A DNA stretch of 60,107 nt from Acholeplasma equifetale ATCC 29724 (GTDB lineage: Bacteria > Bacillota_I > Bacilli_A > Acholeplasmatales > Acholeplasmataceae): NCBI RefSeq assembly GCF_000687735.1, contig NZ_JHXL01000008.1, positions 1-60,107 of the forward strand. Reading direction: 5' to 3'. The notes under the pieces were generated by a model that was given only the letters and a program-made list of their open reading frames with translations, searched no databases and was not told where the DNA came from. Each line of letters opens with the position of its first letter. The stretch's first letter is position 1. The position numbers and the translations under genes are program-made. Below are positions 26,849 through 36,073 of this stretch, piece by piece.

Positions 26849-29800
26849 TTATCCCCTTTGTTTATCTTCGGCATACACGTAGTAATCTAATAGTTCACAA
26901 GCTAAGTATAACCAGTGTTCTGATCTTAATTTTGTTAGAAGATGAACTTCTGTTTGACCTCGCATATCCCTAAGTTCAATTGTTAGTCCGTTCACTAAAG
27001 CTGCTTCATAGAACTTGATACCATTAAGTTTAACATTTTCTCCCCAAGGTATCACCATTTTAACTATATTTTTTTCAACTATCGTTTGTTTAATGCTTGC
27101 TTTATGACATAACTTTTTATATAGTTTTTCATACATATATAATGAAACATCTAAATCTAAATGCCCGAAACGGTCAGTTAATTCATCTTTTAATTCATTA
27201 ACTTCAGATAGTCGATTTAAACTTTGAATACGTTTATGAATTTCGATACGTACTGAATCTTTTTCAATATATTCTTTTGGAATATGGCGCTGTGCAAAAA
27301 TTTGTTCGGGACCTTCCGTTTGAGTTTCAACTTCTTTATCTGGTTCCATAACTTCTTTTAGTAACCTTAAATATACTTCCATACCAACAGAATCAATAAA
27401 TCCAGACTGTTCTTCACCTAGAATATCTCCGGCACCGCGAATATTTAAATCTCTTAATGCGATTTTTAATCCACTACCTAAGTCTGTAAAATCTTCAATA
27501 ACACTTAATCGTTTACGTGCTTCATCATTCATATTCTTGTGTGCGTCATACATTAAATATGCATAGGCAATTCGATCACTTCGTCCAACTCGACCTCTTA
27601 ATTGATAAAGTTGAGCTAATCCTAATTTATCAGCATCATGAATAATGAGTGTATTTGAATTCGGGATATCAACACCTGTTTCAATAATTGTTGTTGCTAC
27701 TAATACATCAAAATCTCGATTAATAAATGATTCTAATACTTTTTCTAGCTGATCTTTACGCATTTTTCCATGTGCAAAACTTACTCTTGCATAAGGAACT
27801 AATTCTTTTATATGCTCAACAACATGTTCAATACCAATAACATTATTGAATAAATAAAATACTTGTCCACCACGAGCTATTTCTTTTTCAATGGCTTCTT
27901 TAATAATCGGGTCTTGTCTTTCAATAACATATGTTTGAACAGGGTATCTATTTAAAGGTGGCGTTTCAATCATTGATAAATCTTTTAACCCATACATCGC
28001 CATTTGGAGTGTTCTAGGAATTGGTGTTGCAGAAAGTGTCAATGTATCAACATTAACTTTTAATTCTTTAATTTTTTCTTTGTGTTCTACACCAAATCGT
28101 TGTTCTTCATCAATAATAAATAAACCTAAATCTTTAAAAACAACATCATCAGATAAGATACGATGTGTACCAATTAATACATCAATATAACCATTTTTTA
28201 ATCTTTCTAAAATTTGATTTTGGTCTTTCTTTGAGACAAATCGGCTTAATAATTCAACAACTCCGCCGTATTTTTCAAAACGCTCTTTAAATGTTAAATA
28301 ATGTTGACGAGCTAAAACTGTTGTTGGTACTAAATATGCAACTTGCTTACCATCTAAAATCGCTTTAAATGAAGCTCTTAATGCAATCTCAGTTTTTCCA
28401 AATCCAACATCACCTGCGATTAATCTATCCATCGGTATTTCTGATTCCATGTCGCGTTTGACACTTTCGATTGCTTTCAGTTGGTCTTTGGTTTCTTCGT
28501 ATTTAAAGTCTCCTTCAAATTCTTTTAAAATTTCGTTGTCTTCACTAAACTTATATCCTTTAGCTTCTTTTCGCTGACTATAAAGTTTAAGTAGTCGATC
28601 GGATAAATCTTTAATCTTTTTCTTAACTGCTTCTTTTGTTTTTTGCCATTGCTTAGTGCCTAATTTAGATAGTTTAGGTGGAATATCATCAAAATTTCGA
28701 TATTTTAAAATAAGATCAATCTGATCCGTTGGTACATATAATGCTTCATCATTATCATAAATAATATGTAAATAATCACGTTTTACACCAGATAAATCCA
28801 TGGTCTTAAGTCCCATATATCGACCAATCCCAAAGTTATAATGAACAACATAATCACCTTCTGTTAATTCTGATGCATCTCTAACTTTAACCGATTGGTT
28901 GATGACTGAACGATAGCGAATGCGACTTGTCTTTTTCTCTTTGAATAATATTTCATCTGTTATAATTATAACTTTGTTATTTTCATCAATAAATGAACCC
29001 GGAAATTCATCTAAAATAAAATAACATTCATTTGAAATATCTTTCTTATTTAACTCAATAAATTTCTTAATTTTATCTAAATTTTCTTGATTTTTTAATA
29101 TGAAAAACACTTTAAATGTCTCATAGTTTTTTAGGTAGAAAATTAATGGATCTAATAAATTTTCAAATGATTCAATATCAAGTACCGATAACTCTATCGC
29201 TTCTATATTTGGTGTATGATAGAGATCAAATTTAATTTTATCTTTATCATCAAGCGATGATAGTGGTAATCTAAAAGGAATTAATGTAAATGCATTTCCT
29301 TTTAATGTCTCTTCTAATATTTTCAAATCAGATATTACATTATTTTCGTTAACAACCATTTTATAATAATCAACGAATATAAGTTCATAATGATTTGTAA
29401 AATTTAAAATGGTCGTCTCTTCTTCATTGAAAAATGGAATATAATAACTTAAAGTATCTAATTTATTTCTTTGCTCTAAATTTTCTAAATCTCTTAAATA
29501 CTTATCGTTCTCTTTTGTTGATAATTCTTTATTACCGAAAAAATCTTTAATTTTTTCTAAAACTTCATCTTTTTGTTTATCTGTGAAAAAGAGTTCATGT
29601 AATGGTGCAATTTCAATTTCTTCAACGCTTTCGATACTACGTTGTGTTAAAACATCAAAAGTTTTAATTGTTTCAATTTCATCATCAAAAAAATCTATAC
29701 GATATGGATTTTTATTATGGTGTGTGAATATATCAACAATTGAACCACGAATAGAATATTCACCTGGACGTTCAACCGTATAATTATATTTATATCCATC

Positions 29801-30259
29801 ATAAATTAATTTTTGAGTTAACTTTTCATAACTATATTGCATACCTTTTTTAAGTGTTAAAACACTATTAATATAGTCTTGTGGTTTAAGTTGTCGTTTT
29901 AATAAACCATCTTGGGTTGTTATGACTACATAATTTTCTTTACCCTCTAAAAGTTTTCTTAATGTAAATAAGCGTTCGTTTTTAAATTCAGGTGACCCTA
30001 ATGCCATAATTGTTGTAAGTATTTGGTCTTGTGGATAAAAAAGAACAAATTCTTCACCAATACAATTTGACAACTTATCATAAAATTTTTGAGCATCATA
30101 TAAATTAGGTGTTACAACAATAATGTTTTTTTGTTTAAGTAAAAACTTAAGTTCAATAACCCATTGTAAGAAACTTGGAGTAACATGCTTAAAATACCCA
30201 TTTTTAGTCGTAACAGGCAATGTATTTTGATAAAGTTCAAGTAATTTTGTATTTTTCAT
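26849..30259 (-). CDS. mfd: Transcription-repair coupling factor Mfd
   Basis: Mfd removes stalled RNA polymerase at lesions and recruits UvrA. The 1136-aa protein has an N-terminal UvrB-like region, a CarD-type RNA polymerase interaction domain (about 475-540, LTEGDYVVHYNFGIGRYMG), the RecG-like translocase with Walker A AGDVGFGKTEIALRA and Walker B DEEQRFGV, motif VI QLRGRVGRS, and a C-terminal TRCF domain. Start at ATG 30259 with GGAAGGA upstream. A longer frame to 30292 lacks an SD. It follows pth after a hairpin of 7 bp (30284-30303), so read-through from prs-pth is likely. Confidence 0.97.
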   Translation of the reverse strand: MKNTKLLELYQNTLPVTTKNGYFKHVTPSFLQWVIELKFLLKQKNIIVVTPNLYDAQKFYDKLSNCIGEEFVLFYPQDQILTTIMALGSPEFKNERLFTLRKLLEGKENYVVITTQDGLLKRQLKPQDYINSVLTLKKGMQYSYEKLTQKLIYDGYKYNYTVERPGEYSIRGSIVDIFTHHNKNPYRIDFFDDEIETIKTFDVLTQRSIESVEEIEIAPLHELFFTDKQKDEVLEKIKDFFGNKELSTKENDKYLRDLENLEQRNKLDTLSYYIPFFNEEETTILNFTNHYELIFVDYYKMVVNENNVISDLKILEETLKGNAFTLIPFRLPLSSLDDKDKIKFDLYHTPNIEAIELSVLDIESFENLLDPLIFYLKNYETFKVFFILKNQENLDKIKKFIELNKKDISNECYFILDEFPGSFIDENNKVIIITDEILFKEKKTSRIRYRSVINQSVKVRDASELTEGDYVVHYNFGIGRYMGLKTMDLSGVKRDYLHIIYDNDEALYVPTDQIDLILKYRNFDDIPPKLSKLGTKQWQKTKEAVKKKIKDLSDRLLKLYSQRKEAKGYKFSEDNEILKEFEGDFKYEETKDQLKAIESVKRDMESEIPMDRLIAGDVGFGKTEIALRASFKAILDGKQVAYLVPTTVLARQHYLTFKERFEKYGGVVELLSRFVSKKDQNQILERLKNGYIDVLIGTHRILSDDVVFKDLGLFIIDEEQRFGVEHKEKIKELKVNVDTLTLSATPIPRTLQMAMYGLKDLSMIETPPLNRYPVQTYVIERQDPIIKEAIEKEIARGGQVFYLFNNVIGIEHVVEHIKELVPYARVSFAHGKMRKDQLEKVLESFINRDFDVLVATTIIETGVDIPNSNTLIIHDADKLGLAQLYQLRGRVGRSDRIAYAYLMYDAHKNMNDEARKRLSVIEDFTDLGSGLKIALRDLNIRGAGDILGEEQSGFIDSVGMEVYLRLLKEVMEPDKEVETQTEGPEQIFAQRHIPKEYIEKDSVRIEIHKRIQSLNRLSEVNELKDELTDRFGHLDLDVSLYMYEKLYKKLCHKASIKQTIVEKNIVKMVIPWGENVKLNGIKFYEAALVNGLTIELRDMRGQTEVHLLTKLRSEHWLYLACELLDYYVYAEDKQRG

Positions 30260-30283
30260 ATAAATCCTTCCCAATGCATAAAG

Positions 30284-30303
30284 CCCAGACACTCAAGTCT
30301 GGG
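30284..30303 (-). terminator. Mid-operon hairpin between pth and mfd
   Basis: A GC-rich 7-bp stem CCCAGAC/GTCTGGG with a 6-nt loop lies just after pth, but only a short GCTTTA follows. It may be a weak terminator or a processing or mRNA-stabilising hairpin. Confidence 0.5.
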
Positions 30304-30310
30304 GGGTATA

Positions 30311-30871
30311 TTAATTATATTTTGACATAATTATATTAAAGTTATCGGTAGAAATCCATTCCTTAATTGCAACATAACATGTATCAAACGACATCATAAG
30401 TTGATCAATTTCATTTTTGGTAAAGCGAGATAAAACATAATCTGCTTTATCGTATTTTGGATCAAAATCAATACCTATTCTTAATCGTTTAATGTCATTA
30501 GTTTTAAACTGTTCTAATATATGTTTTAATCCTTTTTGACCGCCATGAGTCCCTTGATTTCTAAAACGAATTTTTCCTAATGGTAAGGCAATATCATCAG
30601 AAATTACTAAAATATCTTTTGTTTCTATTTTGTAAAAGTTTGATATTGCAACTACTGCTTCACCGGATAAATTCATGTAGGTTAATGGTTTTGCAAGTAT
30701 AACATCTTCATTCTCAATTTTTGTTTTAACTAAAGCACTTTTTAATTTTTCATTTACTTTAAATTCTGTTTTAGTTTCATATGCAAGTTTATCAATCATC
30801 ATAAATCCAACGTTATGTCTTGTTTGAACGTATTCTCTACCAGGATTACCTAAACCCACAATTAACTTCAT
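30311..30871 (-). CDS. pth: Peptidyl-tRNA hydrolase
   Basis: Pth releases tRNA from stalled peptidyl-tRNA. The 186-aa protein starts [23 protein letters not shown] with the catalytic His in RHNVGF. It also has [12 protein letters not shown], the catalytic Asp in [14 protein letters not shown], and [12 protein letters not shown]. The ATG overlaps the prs TAA by one base (TAATG). Length is standard. Confidence 0.97.
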   Translation of the reverse strand: MKLIVGLGNPGREYVQTRHNVGFMMIDKLAYETKTEFKVNEKLKSALVKTKIENEDVILAKPLTYMNLSGEAVVAISNFYKIETKDILVISDDIALPLGKIRFRNQGTHGGQKGLKHILEQFKTNDIKRLRIGIDFDPKYDKADYVLSRFTKNEIDQLMMSFDTCYVAIKEWISTDNFNIIMSKYN

Positions 30872-31836
30872 TAGATATCCTCAACAATTCTAGTAAAGAT
30901 TTGAGAAATTGGTTCATCATTTAAAATATGTAAGATTGCCTCTCCAAGTAATGGTCCAATTGAGAGTTGTTTAATTTTTGGTCGTCTTTTTTCTTCTTTT
31001 AAATTAATTGTATCTGTGATAACTAACTCTTTTAATACAGAATCTTGAATACGATCTGTTGCTTGTTTGGTTAAGACACCATGTGTTGCTGCTGCATATA
31101 CTTCTTTAGCACCCATTTTTAATAATGCATTAGCACCTGCAATTAAAGTACCACCTGTGTCAACGATGTCGTCAATCATAATACATGTTGCATCTTTAAC
31201 ATCCCCGATAATATTCATAACTTCAGCTTCATTTGGTTTAGGTCTTCTTTTATCAATAATTGCAAGTGGTGCATCAAAGTATGTTGCAAATACCCTTGCA
31301 CGAGAAACCCCACCATGGTCGGGTGATACAACAACGACGTTATCTAATTTTTTCTTTTTAAAGTATGAGGCTAAAAGTGGTGCTCCCGGAAAGTTATCAA
31401 TAGGTATATCAAAGAAACCTTGAATTTGTGCAGCATGTAAATCAATACATACAACACGATTAACACCTGCAACTTGCAAAAGATTTGCTACAAGTTTAGC
31501 TGTGATCGGCTGACGACTCTTAACTTTTCTATCTTGTCTTGAATAGCCATAATATGGCATGATAATTGTAATTGATGCTGCAGATGCACGTTTAAGTGCG
31601 TCAGTTAATACTAAAACTTCCATTAAATGATCGTTTGCAGGTTCACTTGTTGGTTGGACAACAAAAACGTGATTGCCACGAACAGACTCTTCTAAATTGA
31701 CAGTAATTTCTCCATCTGCAAAACGGACTACCTCAACATTAGATAATGGAATTTTTGCAGTTTTTGAAATCGATTCAGCTAATGGGCGATTTGCACTTAA
31801 TGCGAATAATTTAACTTTTTTTAAATCGGTGACCAT
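30871..31836 (-). CDS. prs: Ribose-phosphate pyrophosphokinase
   Basis: Prs makes PRPP from ribose-5-phosphate and ATP. The 321-aa protein has [11 protein letters not shown], the [22 protein letters not shown] flexible-loop segment, [11 protein letters not shown] and the PRPP-binding VDDI-type motif [25 protein letters not shown] lies about 25-30 bp upstream. It is first of prs-pth-mfd-aminotransferase, right after the spoVG terminator. The source of ribose-5-phosphate would be transketolase. Confidence 0.97.
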   Translation of the reverse strand: MVTDLKKVKLFALSANRPLAESISKTAKIPLSNVEVVRFADGEITVNLEESVRGNHVFVVQPTSEPANDHLMEVLVLTDALKRASAASITIIMPYYGYSRQDRKVKSRQPITAKLVANLLQVAGVNRVVCIDLHAAQIQGFFDIPIDNFPGAPLLASYFKKKKLDNVVVVSPDHGGVSRARVFATYFDAPLAIIDKRRPKPNEAEVMNIIGDVKDATCIMIDDIVDTGGTLIAGANALLKMGAKEVYAAATHGVLTKQATDRIQDSVLKELVITDTINLKEEKRRPKIKQLSIGPLLGEAILHILNDEPISQIFTRIVEDI

Positions 31837-31895
31837 AAATTAACGCTCCTCTCATACTTAACTTATTATATCACTCTTAAGTTCATTTTAAAAAG

Positions 31896-31921
31896 AAAAA
31901 AGACGGTAATGTGCCGCCTTT
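31896..31921 (-). terminator. spoVG terminator
   Basis: Minus-strand AAGGCGG/CCGTCTT stem with a G-U pair and 7-nt loop, followed by a T-rich run, lies 15-40 bp after the spoVG stop. Confidence 0.8.
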
Positions 31922-31935
31922 TTATCTGGTGCTAT

Positions 31936-32220
31936 TTAGTCCCCATTAGTTTCTTGTTTTTGAGATTCAACTGCAGCCTCATAGGCTTTAATAATAGCGT
32001 CTTCAACTGCTTTTCTCATTTCTTGATGAATAGGGTGAGCGATGTCTCTAAATCCCCCATTTGGCATTTTTTTGCTTGGCATAGCTACGAAAATGCCATT
32101 TTCCCCTTCTATGACGCGTATGTCATGAACCACAAATGAATCATCAAATGTAACAGTGACAATACCCCTCAGTCTTGAATCACTCGTTACGAGTCTAACT
32201 CTCACGTCTGTAACTTTCAC
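31936..32220 (-). CDS. spoVG: SpoVG family RNA/DNA-binding regulator
   Basis: The 94-aa protein begins with a GTG (MKVTDVRVRLV) after a strong TAGGAGG. It carries the SpoVG core: RGIVTVTFDDSFVVHDIRVIEG, GIFVAMPSKKMPNGGFRDIAHPI, then a helical tail. SpoVG binds nucleic acids and affects many genes in Firmicutes. Here sporulation genes are not expected, so it is likely a general post-transcriptional regulator. It stands as a single gene between its own promoter (TATAAT about 32261-32256) and terminator. Confidence 0.96.
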   Translation of the reverse strand: MKVTDVRVRLVTSDSRLRGIVTVTFDDSFVVHDIRVIEGENGIFVAMPSKKMPNGGFRDIAHPIHQEMRKAVEDAIIKAYEAAVESQKQETNGD

Positions 32221-32233
32221 TTTGCCCTCCTAG

Positions 32234-32252
32234 ATGTTAAGAAACTTAACAT
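32234..32252 (-). promoter_or_regulatory. 5'-terminal palindrome of spoVG mRNA
   Basis: A perfect ATGTTAAG-AAA-CTTAACAT inverted repeat lies directly after the spoVG -10 box and before the SD. It would form a hairpin at the extreme 5' end of the transcript, or be an operator. Confidence 0.5.
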
Positions 32253-32364
32253 TATTATACCATATTTTTACATAATACAAACGCTTACACTTAATTTTTG
32301 TTTAGTTTTTGATATGGAAATGTATTTTTTATTCAAAAATCCAATTAATATTCATTAAAAATAA

Positions 32365-32395
32365 AAAAATTCTCTTTAGAAGTAGAGAATTTTTT
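32365..32395 (-). terminator. rsmA operon terminator
   Basis: Stem AATTCTCT/AAGAGAATT flanked by A- and T-runs lies directly after the rsmA stop on the minus strand. Confidence 0.8.
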
Positions 32396-33197
32396 ATTTG
32401 ATATGTATATTGTTTTTTTGAATTTCTAATGTTAAATCAATTAGATTCTCAACACTTAACGCTTCAGCTCTTGTTTTCTCATCAAAATGTAGTGCACTAA
32501 TTAGTTTAATAATTTCATCTTTAGATAAGTTTAATCCGTTTTGAAGATTATTAACAAGTGTCTTACGTTTTTGAGTGAAAGCTAGTTTCGAAACCTTTTC
32601 ATATAATTTATGAAATTCATCATTATATGGTCTTTCAATTTTTGTTAATCTAACAACCATAGAATCAACTTTAGGAACTGGACTAAACATCTCTTTCTTA
32701 ACATTTAGTACTTTAGTTACATGTGTATAGTATTGTAAGATTGCAGAAAAAGCGTTGTAACTTTTTAAGTTTTTAGCACTGATCATGCGTTCTCCAACTT
32801 CTTTTTGAACCATGATTGTTGCTGACTTTATTTGATTCATCTCTAAAAACTTAAAGATAATCGGTGTTGTAATATAGTATGGTAAATTACCCACTAAATG
32901 GACTTCTTCGTTGTTAAAGTAATTGTTGATATCAATTTCTTTAACATCCATAAAATCTATATAGATAATTTTAGCTTTTTCATTTTCAAATTGAGTTAAG
33001 TGTTCTTTTAAACTTAAGTCAATCTCAAATGCTAAATATTTTTTTGAATCCTTAACTAAGAATTGAGTCAATGCACCTAATCCTGGTCCTATTTCTAAGA
33101 CATTTTTATTATTAATTTCTGCACTTGTAACAATTTTTTTAATTAAATTTATATCTTTAATAAAATTTTGTCCGTATTTTTTCTTAGCTTGATGCAT
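32394..33197 (-). CDS. rsmA: 16S rRNA (adenine1518/1519-N6)-dimethyltransferase
   Basis: RsmA (KsgA) dimethylates two adenines in helix 45. The 267-aa protein has GQNFIKDINLIKKIV, the SAM motif VLEIGPGLGALTQFL, the catalytic NLPYYITTPIIFK motif and MFSPVPKVDSMVVRL. It overlaps the rnmV end by 14 bp. It is the usual rnmV-rsmA pair of Firmicutes, here preceded by an HD-domain gene. Confidence 0.97.
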   Translation of the reverse strand: MHQAKKKYGQNFIKDINLIKKIVTSAEINNKNVLEIGPGLGALTQFLVKDSKKYLAFEIDLSLKEHLTQFENEKAKIIYIDFMDVKEIDINNYFNNEEVHLVGNLPYYITTPIIFKFLEMNQIKSATIMVQKEVGERMISAKNLKSYNAFSAILQYYTHVTKVLNVKKEMFSPVPKVDSMVVRLTKIERPYNDEFHKLYEKVSKLAFTQKRKTLVNNLQNGLNLSKDEIIKLISALHFDEKTRAEALSVENLIDLTLEIQKNNIHIK

Positions 33198-33720
33198 CGA
33201 TAACCCTCTTAATATCAGATTTTGTGAGATTTAACCAGTTTAAACGTTTTAATAATGTCTTCGAATTAACGTGTCCTAAATGATAATGTGATGCAACTTT
33301 ATAGCGTAAATCTTTAGATTCTTCAAATCCTGTCAATTTTAAATCATATAAATCGTGCATAGATAACATTTGGACGTTTGATTCTTTAACTTCGTATTTA
33401 ATTATTTGTTTTAAATATTCAATCGGAACATGTTCTAATCCTATTTTTCGATTATTTTTAGAACGAGAAAACTCTTTGTCTAAAAAAATATGTTTTGGTT
33501 CTTTTAATACACTACTCAATTTATCTCGGATTCTTTTACCTTGATGATCAGGATCTAAAATTAAAATGATTTCGAATTCCCCTTGATGTTCAATTAAAAA
33601 TTTTAAAACATCATCTTTAATTTGCGATCCACCAACTGAAATTGTTTTAATTTCAGGATATACGTGTTTTAAAAGTGCTTCATCATGACTACCTTCAACA
33701 ACATATAATTTATCTTTCAT
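33184..33720 (-). CDS. rnmV: Ribonuclease M5
   Basis: RNase M5 matures 5S rRNA. The 178-aa protein has a Toprim domain with the catalytic Glu in VVEGSHDEALL and the DPDHQGKRIR motif, followed by a C-terminal region used for 5S precursor binding. Start at ATG 33720 (MKDKLYVVEG). Upstream in-frame residues would lie in the preceding gene. It overlaps the HD gene by 11 bp and rsmA by 14 bp. Confidence 0.94.
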   Translation of the reverse strand: MKDKLYVVEGSHDEALLKHVYPEIKTISVGGSQIKDDVLKFLIEHQGEFEIILILDPDHQGKRIRDKLSSVLKEPKHIFLDKEFSRSKNNRKIGLEHVPIEYLKQIIKYEVKESNVQMLSMHDLYDLKLTGFEESKDLRYKVASHYHLGHVNSKTLLKRLNWLNLTKSDIKRVIDASS

Positions 33721-34918
33721 ATGGTCGGTAGAAAATTTTAGGATCAATTTTCATTGAAGATTTAACAAGTGAATGAACAATGGATGAATGTTGTGTTAAT
33801 GATATAACTTCATTTTTTTCATTAAGTATATATATTTGATCACCTAGGTTAGATCTAGATTCTTGATATGCACCTTGTTGTACTGAAGTCTTTAAAGTGA
33901 AATACTTAATTTCTTCTTCGGTTAAATCATTATATATTTTTTGAATTGCTTCTTCGTTTTCTTTATTATCATCCATGTGTTTCCACATTCTTCGATTAAG
34001 GAAGTCATGTGCTAATGTTTTTAGTATTGTATCTTTTTCATGTTTGAATGATGCAATCATACCATTGATATAAAAATCATCAATTTCTAAATATGCATCT
34101 AAATCATTTGGATTATCTAAAATGGCTTTAAGATAAGAAACATCTTGAATAAATTGATAACCACCATGAATTAAATCTTTTACCCTTAAATAAATCTTTT
34201 CTAATATTACTTCATAGGCCCTAGCTTTTGGATGGTAATATACTTGCCAGTACATATGATATCTTGCAACTAAATAATTTTCTATCGCGTGAATACCACT
34301 TGCTTTAAAAACTAAACGATTATTTTTAACTGTAACTACACGCATTAATCGATCTAAATCAATATGTCCATATGCAGCACCTGTAAAATATGCATCGCGC
34401 TCTAAATAATCAAGTCTATCAATATCTAACTGACTAGAGATAAGTTGTTCAATTAAAGGGTATTTGCCTTTTTTTAGAATAATTGATGCACAATCATATT
34501 TAAAATCTTTATCAATTTTATCTAATACTTTTGTAATTTCTGGGTGTTCTTGAATAATTCTTGCTCCAATTTTTTCGTGATTTACTTTAAATACATATTC
34601 AAATGCATGTGAATAAGCACCATGTCCGATATCATGTAATAATGCTGCTGCTAAAAATAATTGTTGCTCACGTTCATTGAGTGCTTCGTTGATTTCTTCA
34701 ATTTTCAAAAAACGATATGCCAATTCATATACACCTAAAGCATGTGTAAAACGTGAATGTTCAGCGGCATGAAACACCATATGAACACCAGATAATTGAC
34801 GTATTCTTCTTAATCTTTGAAAGACAGAACTATCAATTAATTCTGTGATAAAGTCATAATCAATATGTATATATCCATATAATGGATCTCGAAAAACTTG
34901 TTGTCGTTTTTTCTTCAT
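33710..34918 (-). CDS. HD-domain phosphohydrolase (YwfO-like)
   Basis: The 402-aa protein starts with DPLYGYIHIDYDFI, RLRRIRQLSG and the HD metal motifs HSRFTHALGVYE, LLHDIGHGAYSHAFE and later QLDIDRLDYLERDAYFTGA. This is the YwfO/dNTPase-like branch of HD proteins, whose best-studied members hydrolyse dNTPs. It heads the operon with rnmV and rsmA. Substrate is inferred from the family. Confidence 0.9.
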   Translation of the reverse strand: MKKKRQQVFRDPLYGYIHIDYDFITELIDSSVFQRLRRIRQLSGVHMVFHAAEHSRFTHALGVYELAYRFLKIEEINEALNEREQQLFLAAALLHDIGHGAYSHAFEYVFKVNHEKIGARIIQEHPEITKVLDKIDKDFKYDCASIILKKGKYPLIEQLISSQLDIDRLDYLERDAYFTGAAYGHIDLDRLMRVVTVKNNRLVFKASGIHAIENYLVARYHMYWQVYYHPKARAYEVILEKIYLRVKDLIHGGYQFIQDVSYLKAILDNPNDLDAYLEIDDFYINGMIASFKHEKDTILKTLAHDFLNRRMWKHMDDNKENEEAIQKIYNDLTEEEIKYFTLKTSVQQGAYQESRSNLGDQIYILNEKNEVISLTQHSSIVHSLVKSSMKIDPKIFYRPYER

Positions 34919-34940
34919 TTTCTCACCCTTTTTTTAAAAT

Positions 34941-34966
34941 AAGTGGCATAGCCACTCATTTTTTAT
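34941..34966. terminator. Terminator between pduL and the HD-domain gene
   Basis: AAGTGGC-ATA-GCCACT stem with T-rich flanks on both strands, at the end of pduL. It separates pduL from the downstream operon. Confidence 0.75.
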
Positions 34967-35553
34967 TCAACAATAATATATTTTTTAACTAATTCAACAG
35001 TATCCCCGTTTTTTAATAAGAATGCTGCTCCGTCATCAGTATCTAAGTGACAGTCTAATCTAAAGTTTTCGTGAACTCTACATAAAATATTGTCTAAAAT
35101 ACCTGGTTTTTCACCACTAATTTTAATAGATACGATGTCTTTATCTTTAACACCAAATTCTTTGGCTTCTTCTAATGAGAAGTGAATATGGCGGTCAGCA
35201 ATAATTACACCTTCGTTCAATTCAACTTCACCTTTAGGTCCTATAAGTTTGCAAGCGCCGCTTCCTTTAATATCACCACTTGAACGAACTGGTGCTTCAA
35301 ATTTATAACGAATTGCATCAGATTTTGATATTTCAACTTGACTTTGAGGGCGAACTGGTCCTAAAATACGCACTCCTTCAAGTGCTAAACCTTGTGGAGA
35401 TACAACTGTAACTTTTTCTTCTGCAGCGTATTGTCCTGGTTGGCTTAAGTCTTTGAATTTTGTTAATTCATAACCTTTACCAAATAAAATTTCTAAATGT
35501 TCTTTGGTTAAGTGAACATGACGTCCAGATATACCAACTGGTATCTTTCTCAT
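34963..35553 (-). CDS. pduL: PduL-type phosphotransacylase
   Basis: It exchanges CoA for phosphate on acetyl- or propionyl-CoA. The 196-aa protein has the PduL double domain with metal-binding HVHLTKEH and ADRHIHFS motifs, the RPQSQVEIS segment and NFRLDCHLDTDDGAAF. The N-terminal encapsulation peptide of microcompartment PduL is absent, so it is the cytosolic housekeeping form. With PflB it would yield acetyl phosphate for ATP. SD AGAAGGGAAG precedes ATG 35553. The promoter is TTGATA, an 18-bp spacer and TATAAT (35613-35608 and 35589-35584). Confidence 0.95.
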   Translation of the reverse strand: MRKIPVGISGRHVHLTKEHLEILFGKGYELTKFKDLSQPGQYAAEEKVTVVSPQGLALEGVRILGPVRPQSQVEISKSDAIRYKFEAPVRSSGDIKGSGACKLIGPKGEVELNEGVIIADRHIHFSLEEAKEFGVKDKDIVSIKISGEKPGILDNILCRVHENFRLDCHLDTDDGAAFLLKNGDTVELVKKYIIVE

Positions 35554-35656
35554 AATTAAACTTCCCTTCTAATTTTCATTACAATTATATCACTATTTAT
35601 ATAAAACTATCAATTTCACATTTTTGTTATAATATATAGTAAAGGAGTGATATCAC

Positions 35657-36073
35657 ATGGAAACAATTTTTACAAAAATTATTAAACGCGAAATACCTGC
35701 ACATATTGTTTATGAAGATGATCTGGTGATAGCATTTTTAGATATTACACAAACAACTTTAGGTCATACATTAGTTGTTACAAAAGAGCCTTATAAAAAT
35801 ATTTTCGAGGTTCCTGAAGATACGTTAAAACATTTAATTGTTGTTGTTAAAAATTTATCAGTAGCTATTTCAAATGCTTTTAATGCTTCTGGTGTTAATC
35901 TGTTAAACAACAATGGTGCAATGGCAGGCCAAACTGTATTTCACTATCACGTCCACATTATCCCACGATTTAAAAATGATGATATAAAAGTTGAATTACC
36001 TAACCAAATGTCTACACTAACCCAAGAAGACTACAAAAAAAGAGCAGCAATGATTATTGCGGCTCTATCGTAA
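35657..36073 (+). CDS. HIT family nucleotide-binding protein
   Basis: The 138-aa protein has the histidine triad HYHVHIIPR and the early CIF-like METIFTKIIKREIPA and FLDITQTTLGHTLVV segments. HIT proteins hydrolyse AMP-lysine, Ap4A or similar nucleotides. It is on the plus strand, against the replication-aligned genes around it. SD AAAGGAGTG precedes ATG 35657. Its last 20 bp overlap the 3' end of the convergent histidine kinase gene. Confidence 0.94.
   Translation: METIFTKIIKREIPAHIVYEDDLVIAFLDITQTTLGHTLVVTKEPYKNIFEVPEDTLKHLIVVVKNLSVAISNAFNASGVNLLNNNGAMAGQTVFHYHVHIIPRFKNDDIKVELPNQMSTLTQEDYKKRAAMIIAALS

Noticed and set aside
31909-32139. Plus-strand ORF opposite spoVG
   Set aside because: It is a shadow of the real spoVG frame and covers its terminator. 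No domain is seen.
35647-35660. GTGATATCAC palindrome at the HIT gene SD
   Set aside because: It is short, made partly of the SD and spacer, and has no partner site, so it is probably chance.
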